A stretch of DNA of 64,000 bases from Xanthomonas campestris pv. phormiicola (GCA_025666215.1 CP102593.1:1191001-1255000); one strand, 5' to 3'. Counted from the stretch's first letter, positions 27,573 to 38,148 are shown. Made by a program: numbers and translations. Notes: generated by a model not told the origin, from the letters alone.

Positions 27573-29645
27573 ATGATGGCGGACTGTCTTCGCTGGCTTG
27601 TGGGCGCATGGCTGGGATTGGGGATGATCGCGTGTGTGGCCGCGCAACCGGCACGGCCGCCGCTGGCAGCGCTGCCGCTGACGGCCGAGTACCACGATGC
27701 AAGCGGATACCTGCAGCGCCTGGACGATCCGCAACACCGGTTGGATGCCCGCCAGGCCGCGTCGGCGTCCGGCTGGACCCGGTTGCCTGCCGGCCTCAAT
27801 GCGGGATTCACTTCCGGCACCGTGTGGTTGCGCCTGCCGCTGCGGGTCGAAAGTGTACCGCCGGGAGGCTGGATGTTGCGATTGAGCAACGCCGTGATCG
27901 ACGATGCGCAGGCCTATGCCAGCGTCGGCGATGGCGACTGGCGCGTGCTGGGGCGCAGCGGCGAAAACGTCCGCCGCCGCGACTGGCCGGTGGACTACCG
28001 CAGCCCGGTGTTCCAGTTCGCGCCCTCCCGTCCCGGCGACTACGTGCTGCTGCTGCGCCTGCAGAGCAAGAACGCCCTGGTCACCCGCCTGGATGTCTGG
28101 CAGCGGCTGCCGTTCGACAATCAATCGCGGCGCGAGGGACTGCAGTTCGGCCTGTACTTCGGCTTCTATCTGCTGCTGTTCTGTCTGCACCTGCTGTTCT
28201 GGATCGCGACACGCGCGCGCATGAGCGGGCTGTTCGTGCTCTATCTCGGCGGATGCGTGCTCAACGAAGCGATGTCGATCGGCCTGGTGCAGCAGGTCAC
28301 GGGATTGCCGGTGGCGTGGAGCGACAGCCTGCTGGGCATCAGCATCGCCTGCAGCCTGCCGGTGGGATTCCAGGTCGCGAGCCGGCAGTTGAACCTGCGC
28401 GCCTTCCGTCCGGGATTCGTGCGCTGGAGTACGCGCCTGCTGTGGACGGTCGCGCTGGTCTGCGCGGCGTGCGTCCTTGCCGGCCACTACGCCTGGGGCA
28501 TGCAACCGGTGCAGGCGCTGGCCTTGCTGGAGATCGTGGTGGTGGCGGTATTGGCGGTGGGTCTGTTGTGGCGGCGCTATCCGCCGGCGCTGTTCTTCGT
28601 GCTCGCCTTCTTCCCGTTCTACCTGGGGGTGATGCTCGGCTTCCTGCGCAACCTGGGCGCGATCCCGGTGAACGGGTGGACGCAGTACGCCACCACGTTC
28701 GGCACCATGCTGCACATGACGCTGATGAGTTTTTTCATCATCGGCCGCTACGAACGGCAACGGCGGATCCGCGAGCGGCGGCATGCCAATGCCGCGGCGC
28801 AACTGGCGCGCAGGCATGGCATGAAGCTGGAGCGCGAAGTGGCGGTGCGTACCGCCGAACTGCGCAGCGAGATACGCCGGCGGCAGGCGCTGGAGGACGA
28901 ACTGCGCGCTTCGCTGGAGACCAAGCTCAGCCTGATGCAGGAGCAACGCGATTTCGTGGCGATGGTGTCGCACGAGTTCCGCACGCCGTTGGCCGTCATC
29001 ATGGCATCGGCGCAGCAACTGGCGCGCAAGCTGGAGGCGCCGCCGGAACGCAACCGCGTGCGGTGCGGCAACATCCGCAGCGCGGCGCAGCGGCTGCTGG
29101 CGCTGGTGGACGAATACCTCGCGGACGACCGCATGGGCGAGACCCGTTCGCCGTTGCGGTTGCAGCCCTGCGCGCTGCGCGCGCTGTTGGACGAGCTGTG
29201 CCGGGATTTCCCGCCGCAGCGCGTGGTCTGCGACTACCGGGCCGACGACGACAGCCTGGTCACCGATGCCGGCCTGCTGCGGGTCGCGTTGCGCAATCTG
29301 ATCGCCAATGCCGACCGCCATTGCCCGCAGGGCGAATCGATACGCATCCGGGTGCGCGGGCGCGGCGAAGGGCTGCGCGTGGAGATCGCCAATCCTGGCG
29401 AGCCCATCGAACCTGCCGATCGCGAGCGGCTGTTCCAGAAGTACTACCGTGGCGGGAACGCGGGGAACACGCCCGGCGCCGGGCTCGGCCTCTATCTGGT
29501 GCGCAGGATCGCCGAACGGCTTGGCGGCTGGGTCGGGCTGGCCGGGGATGCGTCCGGGACGTCCATCTGCTTCGTGCTGCTGCTGCCGCGACGTGCGGGC
29601 ACGCCGATCGCGCTGGCGCCGTCGTGGCCGGCGCTCGATCCCTGA
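27573..29645 (+). CDS. Sensor histidine kinase with 7TMR-DISM sensor
   Basis: A 690-residue membrane kinase. A signal peptide is followed by a periplasmic DISMED2-like beta-domain (about 30-180; e.g. SGTVWLRLPLRVESVPPGGWML), seven membrane helices (about 190-400), a coiled coil (about 405-455), the HisKA H-box with His467 in MVSHEFRTPLAVIM, and an ATPase with NLIANADRHC, then GLGLYLVRRIAERLGG. 7TMR-DISM sensors often recognise carbohydrates or small organic ligands. The partner is the divergent response regulator. The ligand is unknown; the N box reads N-x-x-x-N-A-D instead of the commoner N-x-x-x-N-A-x-K, which is a normal variant. Confidence 0.9.
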   Translation: MMADCLRWLVGAWLGLGMIACVAAQPARPPLAALPLTAEYHDASGYLQRLDDPQHRLDARQAASASGWTRLPAGLNAGFTSGTVWLRLPLRVESVPPGGWMLRLSNAVIDDAQAYASVGDGDWRVLGRSGENVRRRDWPVDYRSPVFQFAPSRPGDYVLLLRLQSKNALVTRLDVWQRLPFDNQSRREGLQFGLYFGFYLLLFCLHLLFWIATRARMSGLFVLYLGGCVLNEAMSIGLVQQVTGLPVAWSDSLLGISIACSLPVGFQVASRQLNLRAFRPGFVRWSTRLLWTVALVCAACVLAGHYAWGMQPVQALALLEIVVVAVLAVGLLWRRYPPALFFVLAFFPFYLGVMLGFLRNLGAIPVNGWTQYATTFGTMLHMTLMSFFIIGRYERQRRIRERRHANAAAQLARRHGMKLEREVAVRTAELRSEIRRRQALEDELRASLETKLSLMQEQRDFVAMVSHEFRTPLAVIMASAQQLARKLEAPPERNRVRCGNIRSAAQRLLALVDEYLADDRMGETRSPLRLQPCALRALLDELCRDFPPQRVVCDYRADDDSLVTDAGLLRVALRNLIANADRHCPQGESIRIRVRGRGEGLRVEIANPGEPIEPADRERLFQKYYRGGNAGNTPGAGLGLYLVRRIAERLGGWVGLAGDASGTSICFVLLLPRRAGTPIALAPSWPALDP

Positions 29646-29854
29646 CGCCGCACGGCTGCGCTCGCCAGCGGCCACTGTGGGGCGCGCGCAGCCAACGCGC
29701 GCGCTGGACGCCTGTGGGCATCCGATACGTTGCCAAATAAGGCGTGCTTGCACGGCACGCTTCGAACGTTCGGCGAACAGCGGCCATCCCAGCGCCGCAA
29801 TGACGGTGCCAAGCCCCAGGACGCCGCAACCGGGCGCCCTGAGGCCGGCATCGG

Positions 29855-32800
29855 CTATTGCTGGATGACGCAGGCTTCCGCCGGCACGGTGGACGCGCCC
29901 TGGCTGCAGGCCAATGCCGGCGCGCGAACGCCGCCGTCGACGATCATGATCGATGCGTTGCCGGACGTGGCGCCACCGCCGCCCTGGGCCTGCGCGCTTG
30001 CCGCCAGTTCCCTGGCCGCTTCGTCGGTGGCCTGTGGGTCGCTCGGCAGTGCCGAACCGGCATCGCCGCTCCAGGCGCTCGCCGCCACCGAGTTGTTGAT
30101 CTCCTGCACCGTCGCATTGCCCAGCGCAATGCCGGGGCTGGTCTCGCCGCCGCTCGCGGCCTGCACGGTCAACACGCCATCGACGTAGTCGATGACGTAG
30201 TTGGACAACCCGGTGCCGGTGGCGCCGGACGCGGTGATGGCATAGCGGCCGACCGCGGCGCCGGCAGCCGCACCGGGGCTGCTCAGCGACACGCCGGACA
30301 CCGCATCGCCGTTGAACAGGCCGGAGACGCTGTAGCCGCTCAGGTCGAGCGTGCTGCCGTAGCGCTTGCCGGCGTCGCTGGCGACGATGCGCAAGGTGGC
30401 CGGATCGACGCGGAGGCTGCCATCGACATAACTGATGACGTAGTTGGACAGGCCCGCACCCGTGGCGCCGGAGGCGGTGATGGCGTAGCTTCCGACCCCC
30501 GCGGTGGCGCCGGAACCGGCGCTGCTCAGGCTGACGCCGGACACCGTGTCGCCATTGACCAGGCCGGAGACGCTGTAGCCGCTCAGGTCGAGCGTGCTGC
30601 CGTAGCGCTTGCCGGCGTCGCTGGCGACGATGCGCAAGGTGGCCGGATCGACGCGGAGGCTGCCATCGACATAACTGATGACGTAGTTGGACAGGCCCGT
30701 GCCAGCGGCGCCGGAGGCGGTGATGGCGTAGCTGCCGACCCCTGCGGTGGCTGCCGCACCGGTGCTGCCCAGGGTGACGCCGGAGACCGCGTCGCCGCCG
30801 ACCAGACCGGACACGGTGTAGCCGCTCAGGCTGGCAGTGCTGCCATAGGTCTTGCTGCCGCCGGATGCCGTCACCGTCAGTGACGCCTGGGCGATGGTGA
30901 TGCTGCCGGTCGACGAATAGCCGATGTCATAGCCCTGCTGGCTGGAATACAGACCGCCGAGGGCGAGGCCGCCGTTGCCGCTCGAGTAGGTTCCCGCATT
31001 CTTGCCGGTGGTCGAGTAGCTCAGCGACGAGCCGAACAGCAGGCTGCTGTCGACGTTGCCGGACGTGGTGTAGCCGGACGCGGTGCCGCTGGCGACCGCG
31101 CCGTCGTAGGTCTTGTCCGCGCCGGAAACGTCGGTGGTGACGGTGAGCGACTTCAGGAAGCTGCGCAGCAACGGGGTGGTGTCGCCGTCGTAGATGCGCC
31201 AGCTCAGGCCGGTGCCGCCTTCGTCGTCGATGTTCCAGCCGGCATCGGTGAAGGTGGACAACGTGGTCAGCTGGTTCCAGGTCTTGCCGCCGCTGTAGCC
31301 GTCGATGCTGCCAACCGCATTGCCGGCAACGTTCAGGCCGGCGTTGATCGCATTGCCGCTGGCGTCGGTGGTGGCGAAGAAGCTCGCATCGATGGTGCCG
31401 TTGGAGTTCGAGCCGACCAGGCCGCCGACCGCGCTGCTGCCGGACACGCTGCCGGTGCTGTAGGAGTCGCTGATGGTGTTGTGGTAGTTGACGCCGACCA
31501 GGCCGCCGACATACGCATTGCCGGCGACATTGCCGCTGGCATAGGTGTTGGCGATGGTGCCGTTGTAGTTGTAGCCGGTAAGCCCGGCGACATACATGTC
31601 GCCGGTCGCGGTACCGGTGGCGTAGGCGGTCGCGATGCTGCCCTTGTCGTTGTAGCCGACCAGTCCGCCGATGTAGTCGTCGCCGGAGACGGCGCCCGTG
31701 GCGTAGACCCTGCTGAGGGTTGCCGATGCGTTGTAGCCCACCAGCCCGCCGACCTCGCTGCCGCCGGACACGTCGCCGGTGGCGTAGGCCGATTCGATGC
31801 TGCCGCCGCTCATGCCGCCGACCAGTCCGCCGGTGTCGTAGGTCGTGCCGGTCACCGCGCCGGTCGCATATGCATTGTGGATCGTGGTGCTGGAACTGCG
31901 TCCGACCAATCCGCCGATGCTCTTGGTGCCGGAGACGCGTCCGCTGGCATAGACATTCTGGATGCTGCTGGACGCGGCGAGGCCGACCAGGCCGCCTGCG
32001 CTCGCCGTGGTCGCGGTGACGTCGCCGGTGGCATGCGCGTTCTGGATGCTGCTCTGGGTCGCGCTGCCGATCAGGCCGCCGACGTTGTTGCCGGTAGAAG
32101 CGCTGTTGCTGCTCACGCTGCCGGTGGCGCGGACATCGTCGTAGGTGCCCTGATAGTCGTTGCCGACCAATCCACCCACGGTGCTGCCGCCGGCGACCGT
32201 GCTCGTCGAGTAGGAAGCGGACACCGCTCCGGCGTTGTTGCTGCCGATCAGTCCGCCGACATAGTTGTTGCCGTACGCGCTGCCGCTGCCCAGGACGCTG
32301 CCGCTGGTATGCGCGCCGGAGATCGCCCCGCCGTTGTTGGAGCCGACCAGCCCGCCGAGGAAGTTGCCCGTGCCGGCGATGCTGCCTTCCACGGAGGCTG
32401 CGCTGATGCTGCCGGCGTTCTGGCCGACCAGCCCGCCGACATAGGCCGTTCCGGACACGCTGCTGCCGGTCAACGCGAGGTTGCGGATGCTGCTGCCGCT
32501 GCCGGTCACGCCGAACAGGCCGACGTAATTTTCGCTGCTGCGGGCGATGGTCAGGCCGCTCAGCGTGTGGTGGCGTCCGTCCAGGCTGCCGCTGAAGGCA
32601 TTGCTGGCATCGCCGACCGGATCGAAGCCGGCGCCGCTCCACATGCCGCTGGCGTTGCTGCCGGAGGTCTGGCTGGCGTCGATGTCGGCGGACACGGTGT
32701 AGCCGGCCGACAGGTTGTAGGCCATCAGCTGCAGCTGGTGGGCGTTGGCGATGGTCGTGCTGTACTCGCTGGCCAGGAACGGGCGCGTCTGCCCCTCGAT

Positions 32801-35629
32801 CATGATCCAGGCCGCGCTGCCGTTGCCGTCGGTGGCGACGTAGACGTCGCTGGTGCCATCGACCAGCGACCAGGTGCCGAGAGTGCCGTAGCTGCTGTGG
32901 CTGTAGCGCCCGCCGCTGGCGATGCTGGTCAGATTGGCCGTGCTGCCGCCGGAACTGCCGATGGCGTTGGCCTGGCCGGTGCTGTCGATGTCCCAATACG
33001 CATTGCTGACGCTGCCCGTATTGGCGCCGACCAGCCCGCCCACATTGTTGGTGCCGCTGACCGCGCCTGTGGCGTAGCTGTCGCTGATGCTGCTCGACGC
33101 GGTGCTCTGCGAACCCGGGTTGTTGACGCCGACCAGTCCGCCCACCGAGGTCGGGGCCAACACACTGCCGGTTGCGTATGCATTGGTGATGGTGCCCTGG
33201 TAGTTCATGCCGACCAGGCCACCGGTGATGTAGGCGGTTCCTACGACGTTGCCGGTCGCGTAGACGTTGGTCAGTACGCCGTAACTGTCGTTGAAGCCGA
33301 CCAGGCCGCCGACGTAGCTCTTGCCGGTGACGCTGCCGGTGGCGTAGGAGCCGCTGATCGTTCCGTACGCGTTGCGCCCGGCCAGGCCGCCGACGTTGGC
33401 GCTGTTGGAGGTGACGTTGCCGTTGGCGTAGGAGTCTTCGATCACGCCGTTGTCGTTCATGCCGACCAGGCCTCCGGACGTATCGCTGCTTGCGCTCACG
33501 TTGCTGGCCGAGTGCGCGCCGGTGATCTGGCCCGAGTTGTAGCCGACCAGACCGCCCACGTTGTTGCCGCCGGTCACGCTGCCCGTGGAGTAGACGTTGC
33601 TCAGCGTGGCCCGGCTGGTGCCGGCGAGGGCGCCCACGTAATTGCTGCCGGAGACCGAGGCGTCGACCAGGCCGAGGTCGCGGATGGTCGCGGTGCCGAC
33701 ATAGCCGAACAGGCCGACGTAATAGTTCCCGGAGTCGATGCTCAGGTTGCTGATGGTGTGGCCCAGGCCTGCGAACGTGCCGCTGAACTCGCCGGAGGCC
33801 GTACGCGCCATGATCGGCGAGCCGTAGCTGGTGCCGCTGGCGTCCAGGTCGCCGGCCAGGGCGTAGTTGCCGGTGTTGCCCACCACGTTCTGCAGGTCGT
33901 CCAGCGAGCGCAGCAGGGTGTAGGCATCGCCATTGATGCTCAGCTGGGCATTGCGGCCGCCGAGGGTGATGGGAGCGTTGACGTTGTAATCGGTGCCGCT
34001 GGCGGCGGCACCGTTGGCGGTGTAGCCGCCGTAGTTCAACACCAGGCCGGCGTTGCTGCCGGTCGCGGTGATCGCGGCATTGACGTTGATGTCGTGGTAG
34101 GCGTCCAGGGTCAGCGTGGTGTTGCCGCTCCAGCTGATCGCCGAGTTCACGTTGATGTCGCCGCTGCCGCCGCTGCTCACGGTGCCGGGACCGCTGGCGG
34201 TGGTGCTGGTGGTGATCAGGGTGACGTTGGTGCCGCCGTCCAGCGTGCTGCCGATGGTGCTGGCGGCGGCGCTGTCCACGCTGAGGTCTTCCGGGTCGAC
34301 CAGCCAGGTCCCGGCCGCGCCGGTGCCGGCGGCCTTGGCGGCGACCGCGATTCCCGAGAAGTCCACCGTGTGCCCGCTGGTTTCGAGCAGGCCGCCGTCG
34401 CCGTTGCCGGCGCCGTTGGCGGCCAGCGATCCGTGCACGGCGGTGTGGCCGTTGGACCAGACCACGATCGAGCCGCCGTTGCCGGCGCCGGTCGCGCTGG
34501 CATCGAGCACCGCGTCGCTGGCGACCGTGGCCGAACTGGCCTGCAGCAGGTTCTCGCCGCCCTGGTAGCCGCCGCCGATGCGGATGCCGCCGCCGGCGGT
34601 GGTGCCGCTGGCATCGATGCGGCCGCTCACGTTGACCGCGGCATCGGAGAGCAGCTGCACGCTGCCGCCACTGCTGCCGGAGACGTCGATGCTGCCGCTG
34701 CTGGCGATCGCGCCGCCGTTGGCGACGAACCTGACGCTGCCGCCGGAGCTGTCGATGGCGGAGGCCTCGATGGTGCCGGTGTTGTTGATCAGCAGGTCGG
34801 AAAGCCCGCTGCTGGCCGCCTGCAACAGGATCTGGCCGCCGCCGGCGCGCAGGCGGCCGCTGTTCTCCACCGCCGCCTCGGTGCCGTCGACGGATTGGCT
34901 GGCGGCGGCGACCAGCTGCAGGCCGATCGCGCCGGCCGTGTCCATGGTCACCTTGACCCGGTCGGCGGAGAGCAGGCGGATGGCGCCGTTGTCGGCGGCG
35001 ATCGCGCCGCTGTTGGCGACGTGGTTGCCGACCAGGTTGACCGAGCCGCCGCCGCTGGCGGCGATGCTGCCGCGATTGACCACGCTGGCCGCCGCGTGGT
35101 CGCCGCGCGCGAGCACGTAGGCGTTGTCGTCGTCCTCGGCCAGGCCGAGCGAGCTGGCGACCAGGCCGCCGACGTTGACCTTGGCATTGCTGCCGAACAG
35201 GATGCCGGCCGAGTTGATCAGGAACACGTTGCCGTTGGCGCGCAAGCTGCCGTCGATGCTGCTGGCGCCATGCGCGGCGTCGATCAGGTTGAGCGCGACC
35301 GCCGAACTGGAGGGCTGCACGAACACCACGCTGGCGTCCTTGCCGACATTGAAGCTGTTCCAGTTGAGCACGGCCTTGGCCGCGTTCTGGTCGATGGTCA
35401 GCGTGCTGCCGTTCTGCGCCACGGTGGCGCCGCTGGCGGCGGACAGCGAGGGCAGTCCGCCCGCATGCGCGGGTGCGGCCAGGGCCCAGGCCAGGGCCAG
35501 CGGCAGCAGCGGCGCGGACAGGCGCGCGGCGCCGCGCAGGCCGCCGCCGGCATGGCCGGTGGCGGCTTCGGAGGCGACCTGGAGTACGCCGAGATTGCGG
35601 TTGAAGACGAGGCGGTAGATGCGATTCAT
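29855..35629 (-). CDS. Two-partner secretion exoprotein (TpsA) with GLUG and MBG-like repeats
   Basis: A 1924-residue secreted adhesin. It opens with an extended signal (ESPR-like, MNRIYRLVFNRNLGVLQVAS), cleaved near PAHAGG, then a TPS/haemagglutination domain (about 57-300; TLTIDQNAAKAVLNWNSFNV and NVFLINSAGILFGSNAKVNVG). Residues about 640-1500 consist of many short GGLVG-N-x-G repeats of the GLUG type interleaved with SYATGSVTG-like segments. About 1500-1830 holds MBG/YDG-like modules (SGADKTYDG, SGYSVSGLVNGDTVSG), two of which share a 139-bp DNA repeat. The short C-terminal part has no repeats. It is co-transcribed with, and exported by, the TpsB gene 13 bp upstream. It is a surface adhesin for biofilm or plant contact; the specific ligand is unknown. 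Confidence 0.92.
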   Translation of the reverse strand: MNRIYRLVFNRNLGVLQVASEAATGHAGGGLRGAARLSAPLLPLALAWALAAPAHAGGLPSLSAASGATVAQNGSTLTIDQNAAKAVLNWNSFNVGKDASVVFVQPSSSAVALNLIDAAHGASSIDGSLRANGNVFLINSAGILFGSNAKVNVGGLVASSLGLAEDDDNAYVLARGDHAAASVVNRGSIAASGGGSVNLVGNHVANSGAIAADNGAIRLLSADRVKVTMDTAGAIGLQLVAAASQSVDGTEAAVENSGRLRAGGGQILLQAASSGLSDLLINNTGTIEASAIDSSGGSVRFVANGGAIASSGSIDVSGSSGGSVQLLSDAAVNVSGRIDASGTTAGGGIRIGGGYQGGENLLQASSATVASDAVLDASATGAGNGGSIVVWSNGHTAVHGSLAANGAGNGDGGLLETSGHTVDFSGIAVAAKAAGTGAAGTWLVDPEDLSVDSAAASTIGSTLDGGTNVTLITTSTTASGPGTVSSGGSGDINVNSAISWSGNTTLTLDAYHDINVNAAITATGSNAGLVLNYGGYTANGAAASGTDYNVNAPITLGGRNAQLSINGDAYTLLRSLDDLQNVVGNTGNYALAGDLDASGTSYGSPIMARTASGEFSGTFAGLGHTISNLSIDSGNYYVGLFGYVGTATIRDLGLVDASVSGSNYVGALAGTSRATLSNVYSTGSVTGGNNVGGLVGYNSGQITGAHSASNVSASSDTSGGLVGMNDNGVIEDSYANGNVTSNSANVGGLAGRNAYGTISGSYATGSVTGKSYVGGLVGFNDSYGVLTNVYATGNVVGTAYITGGLVGMNYQGTITNAYATGSVLAPTSVGGLVGVNNPGSQSTASSSISDSYATGAVSGTNNVGGLVGANTGSVSNAYWDIDSTGQANAIGSSGGSTANLTSIASGGRYSHSSYGTLGTWSLVDGTSDVYVATDGNGSAAWIMIEGQTRPFLASEYSTTIANAHQLQLMAYNLSAGYTVSADIDASQTSGSNASGMWSGAGFDPVGDASNAFSGSLDGRHHTLSGLTIARSSENYVGLFGVTGSGSSIRNLALTGSSVSGTAYVGGLVGQNAGSISAASVEGSIAGTGNFLGGLVGSNNGGAISGAHTSGSVLGSGSAYGNNYVGGLIGSNNAGAVSASYSTSTVAGGSTVGGLVGNDYQGTYDDVRATGSVSSNSASTGNNVGGLIGSATQSSIQNAHATGDVTATTASAGGLVGLAASSSIQNVYASGRVSGTKSIGGLVGRSSSTTIHNAYATGAVTGTTYDTGGLVGGMSGGSIESAYATGDVSGGSEVGGLVGYNASATLSRVYATGAVSGDDYIGGLVGYNDKGSIATAYATGTATGDMYVAGLTGYNYNGTIANTYASGNVAGNAYVGGLVGVNYHNTISDSYSTGSVSGSSAVGGLVGSNSNGTIDASFFATTDASGNAINAGLNVAGNAVGSIDGYSGGKTWNQLTTLSTFTDAGWNIDDEGGTGLSWRIYDGDTTPLLRSFLKSLTVTTDVSGADKTYDGAVASGTASGYTTSGNVDSSLLFGSSLSYSTTGKNAGTYSSGNGGLALGGLYSSQQGYDIGYSSTGSITIAQASLTVTASGGSKTYGSTASLSGYTVSGLVGGDAVSGVTLGSTGAAATAGVGSYAITASGAAGTGLSNYVISYVDGSLRVDPATLRIVASDAGKRYGSTLDLSGYSVSGLVNGDTVSGVSLSSAGSGATAGVGSYAITASGATGAGLSNYVISYVDGSLRVDPATLRIVASDAGKRYGSTLDLSGYSVSGLFNGDAVSGVSLSSPGAAAGAAVGRYAITASGATGTGLSNYVIDYVDGVLTVQAASGGETSPGIALGNATVQEINNSVAASAWSGDAGSALPSDPQATDEAARELAASAQAQGGGGATSGNASIMIVDGGVRAPALACSQGASTVPAEACVIQQ
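30318..30456 (-). repeat. 139-bp direct repeat in TpsA gene, copy 1
   Basis: Matches 30561-30699 at every position I compared, at an offset of 243 bp (81 codons). It encodes part of an MBG-like module (YVIDGSLRVDPATLRIVASD region). Recent duplication or gene conversion is the simplest explanation. Confidence 0.85.
30561..30699 (-). repeat. 139-bp direct repeat in TpsA gene, copy 2
   Basis: Second copy of the repeat at 30318-30456. Both keep the reading frame. A further, diverged unit follows around 30,800. Confidence 0.85.
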
Positions 35630-35642
35630 GGTGGTCCCCAGA

Positions 35643-37340
35643 TCAGAAGGTCAGGCCGAAACGGGCCCAGTAGCGGACGTTCTTGCCGTCGGCCGGGGCG
35701 GTGCCGCCGCTGGGCTTGGCCGCGGCCAGGTCCAAGGCCAGCCCATGCCAGTGGGGAAGGCGGAAGTTCAGGCCCACGCCGGGTCCCTGGAACGTGGTGA
35801 CGGCGTCGTACACGGCGCGGTTGGCGCCGTTGGGGTAGACCCGGCCGTAGTCGTAGAACACGCTGGCGGTCAGCAGTTCGCTCCAGGGGCGGCCGCCGAA
35901 CGGCGAGGCGGCGCCGGCGAAACCCGGGGCGTCGACCTGGTATTCCAGGCTGGAGTCGAAGCCGCGGTCGCCCAGCGCGCTGCCGAGGGCGAACGCGCGC
36001 ACGCTGGTGGGGCCGCCGAGCGAGAACTGTTCCAGCGGGGTCAGGGTGTCGTCGCTGTACTGGCCGTTGAGGCGCAGCTGCAGGCGCTGGGTGGCGCTCA
36101 GGCCCTGCAGGCGGGTGTAGGCCAGGCGCGCGACCAGGAAGTGGCGGTCGTGCTCGGCGTACAGGTAGTCGGTACGCGGCGAGTCGTCGTCGAGGGAGCC
36201 GCGCACGCTGAGCTGCAGCAGGTCGATCGCGTGCCGCTGGCGATCGTCGTGGCGCAACGAGGCGCCGAGTTCGACCACGTCGAACTTCTGCTTGGACAGC
36301 AGCACGCCCAGGCCCTGGATGCGCGAACTTTCCTGCACCAGGTGCAGCCAGCCCTGCATGCGCCAGGCATCGGTATTGCGGAATTTCCAGTCCAGGCCCA
36401 GCGATGTCTGCTCGGTCGGCCCCTGGATGTCCAGCGCGGCGAACGCACCGGTGTTCAGATCGACCAGGCTGCGGGTATAGGCGGCGCTGACGCCCAGGCC
36501 CGGGACGTCGGCGATCGGCACCTGGTAGGCGACGCTGCCCTGCCAGGTGTTGGCCGGATCGAGCGCATAGGCGTAGCTGGCGGCGAAGTGGTCGCCCAGG
36601 CCGAGCGGATTGTTCCAGTCCACGCCGAGCTGGGCGCGATAGCGTCCGATGCTCTCGGTGCCGTAGTTGCTGGCGCCGAGGCTGACCTGCAGCGGGCGGT
36701 CTTCGCTGGCCTGGATCACCACGTCGGTCTCGCCGGGTTGCGCGCCGGGCTTGAGCACGGAGGTGACGGAGACACCGGGCAGGTCGCGGGCGTACAGCAG
36801 CGCCGACTGCAGGTCCTGCTGGCGCAGGATCTGGCCCTGCAGGGCCAGCGCCGGGCTGGCGATGAGGCGGTCGTCGTAGCGGCGCGCGCCCTCGACGGTG
36901 ATCTTGCCGACCCGGCCTTCGGCGACGCGGATCTCGACCACGTGATCGGGGCCGAGGGTCTGCACCGGCAGGTAGGCGCGGGCGACCAGAAAACCAGCCT
37001 GGCGATAGGCCTGGGTCAGCGCGTCGGCGATCTGCTGCAACTGGGCGAAGCCGAGCTGGGCCGGCAGCGAACCGCCGCTCAGTGCGCGCAGGCGTGCGTC
37101 GGCCAGCGCTTGCAGGCGCTGCGCGCCGATGTCCTGCCGGGGATGCTCGCCGACACCGGTCACGCGGATCCCCTGCACCGCGATCGGTGCCGCCGCAGTG
37201 GCCGATGGGCCGGCCGCGGGAGCGGCGTCTTGGGCAAGCGCCGGGGCGCAGGTCAGGGTCAGGGCCAGGCTGGCAGCCCAGGGCAGCGCGAACAGGGCAT
37301 TCGCCAGCGCGCTCGGACGCAGGCGGCAGGAAATCGTCAT
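35643..37340 (-). CDS. Two-partner secretion transporter (TpsB, ShlB/FhaC/HecB family)
   Basis: A 565-residue outer-membrane Omp85-type transporter. A signal peptide ends CAPALAQ. POTRA domains (about 55-200) include IRVTGVGEHPRQDIGAQRLQ and VVEIRVAEGRVGKITVEGARRYDD. The 16-strand barrel contains the family motif GGPTSVRAFALGSALGDRG (the usual VRGY loop, here VRAF) and ends with WARFGLTF. It precedes its substrate, the TpsA adhesin, by 13 bp on the same strand, so they form one operon. Confidence 0.93.
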   Translation of the reverse strand: MTISCRLRPSALANALFALPWAASLALTLTCAPALAQDAAPAAGPSATAAAPIAVQGIRVTGVGEHPRQDIGAQRLQALADARLRALSGGSLPAQLGFAQLQQIADALTQAYRQAGFLVARAYLPVQTLGPDHVVEIRVAEGRVGKITVEGARRYDDRLIASPALALQGQILRQQDLQSALLYARDLPGVSVTSVLKPGAQPGETDVVIQASEDRPLQVSLGASNYGTESIGRYRAQLGVDWNNPLGLGDHFAASYAYALDPANTWQGSVAYQVPIADVPGLGVSAAYTRSLVDLNTGAFAALDIQGPTEQTSLGLDWKFRNTDAWRMQGWLHLVQESSRIQGLGVLLSKQKFDVVELGASLRHDDRQRHAIDLLQLSVRGSLDDDSPRTDYLYAEHDRHFLVARLAYTRLQGLSATQRLQLRLNGQYSDDTLTPLEQFSLGGPTSVRAFALGSALGDRGFDSSLEYQVDAPGFAGAASPFGGRPWSELLTASVFYDYGRVYPNGANRAVYDAVTTFQGPGVGLNFRLPHWHGLALDLAAAKPSGGTAPADGKNVRYWARFGLTF

Positions 37341-37602
37341 GGTGTTAAGGCGGCGTTAGTGTGAAGGCCAGCGCAATTTAGCCTTCCCGCCACGGACCAG
37401 TCTGAGCAAATCTGAGCGCCACGGCGAATACCTGCGGCGGTCCCTGGCAGGCTGTCAGGAAAATCCCGACAGCGCGGTTCGGTACGCTCGAGGAGAAACG
37501 CCCGAGGGAACCGCTAGAACCTGGAGAGGCGCGCGCAAGCGCAGATCCAGGACGGCCGCCGCGCCCGCAGGCGGTGCCATGGCAAGCCGCCGCTCGGTTG
37601 AG

Positions 37603-38148
37603 TCAGGCCGCGGCGCTGGTGTACTGCACGGACCGCAGCGCCTGTTGGTAGGCCTTGGCGGTGGCGTCGTTGTAGGCGACCAGAATGATCCGCTTGGGCA
37701 CGGCGTGCGCCTTCTGCCAGGCGTCGGTCTCGGCCACCGCGATGCGCGCGGCCTGGTGCAGCGGATAGCCGTAGACGCCGCAACTGATGGCCGGGAACGC
37801 CACCGAGTGCAGGCCCATCTGTTCGGCCAGGCGCAGCGAGCGCCAGTAGCAGTTGGCGAGCAGCGCCGGCTCGTCGTGGGCGCCGTCGCGCCACACCGGG
37901 CCGACGGTGTGCAGCACATGGCGTGCCTTGAGCCGGTAGCCGGCGGTGGCGCGGACCTCGCCGACCGGGCAGCGCACGCCGGGCTTCAACTCCGGCAGAC
38001 GCAGGCATTCCTCCACCAACTGCGGGCCGGCGGCGCGATGGATCGCCGCGTCCACGCCGCCGCCACCGAGCAGGGATTCGTTGGCGGCGTTGACGATGGC
38101 GTCCACGTCCAGTTCGGTGATGTCGCCTTGCCAGATTTCGATCTTCAT
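37603..38148 (-). CDS. Macro-domain ADP-ribose / O-acetyl-ADP-ribose hydrolase
   Basis: A 181-residue single macro domain. The ADP-ribose binding features are [21 protein letters not shown] and [31 protein letters not shown] and [13 protein letters not shown]. This is the YmdB-like layout: it removes acetate from O-acetyl-ADP-ribose or ADP-ribose from proteins. The start at 38148 is chosen as the ATG preceding the typical first strand ([11 protein letters not shown]); the frame extends upstream with no homology. It is monocistronic. The short gap to the TpsB gene holds no feature I recognise. Confidence 0.9.
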   Translation of the reverse strand: MKIEIWQGDITELDVDAIVNAANESLLGGGGVDAAIHRAAGPQLVEECLRLPELKPGVRCPVGEVRATAGYRLKARHVLHTVGPVWRDGAHDEPALLANCYWRSLRLAEQMGLHSVAFPAISCGVYGYPLHQAARIAVAETDAWQKAHAVPKRIILVAYNDATAKAYQQALRSVQYTSAAA

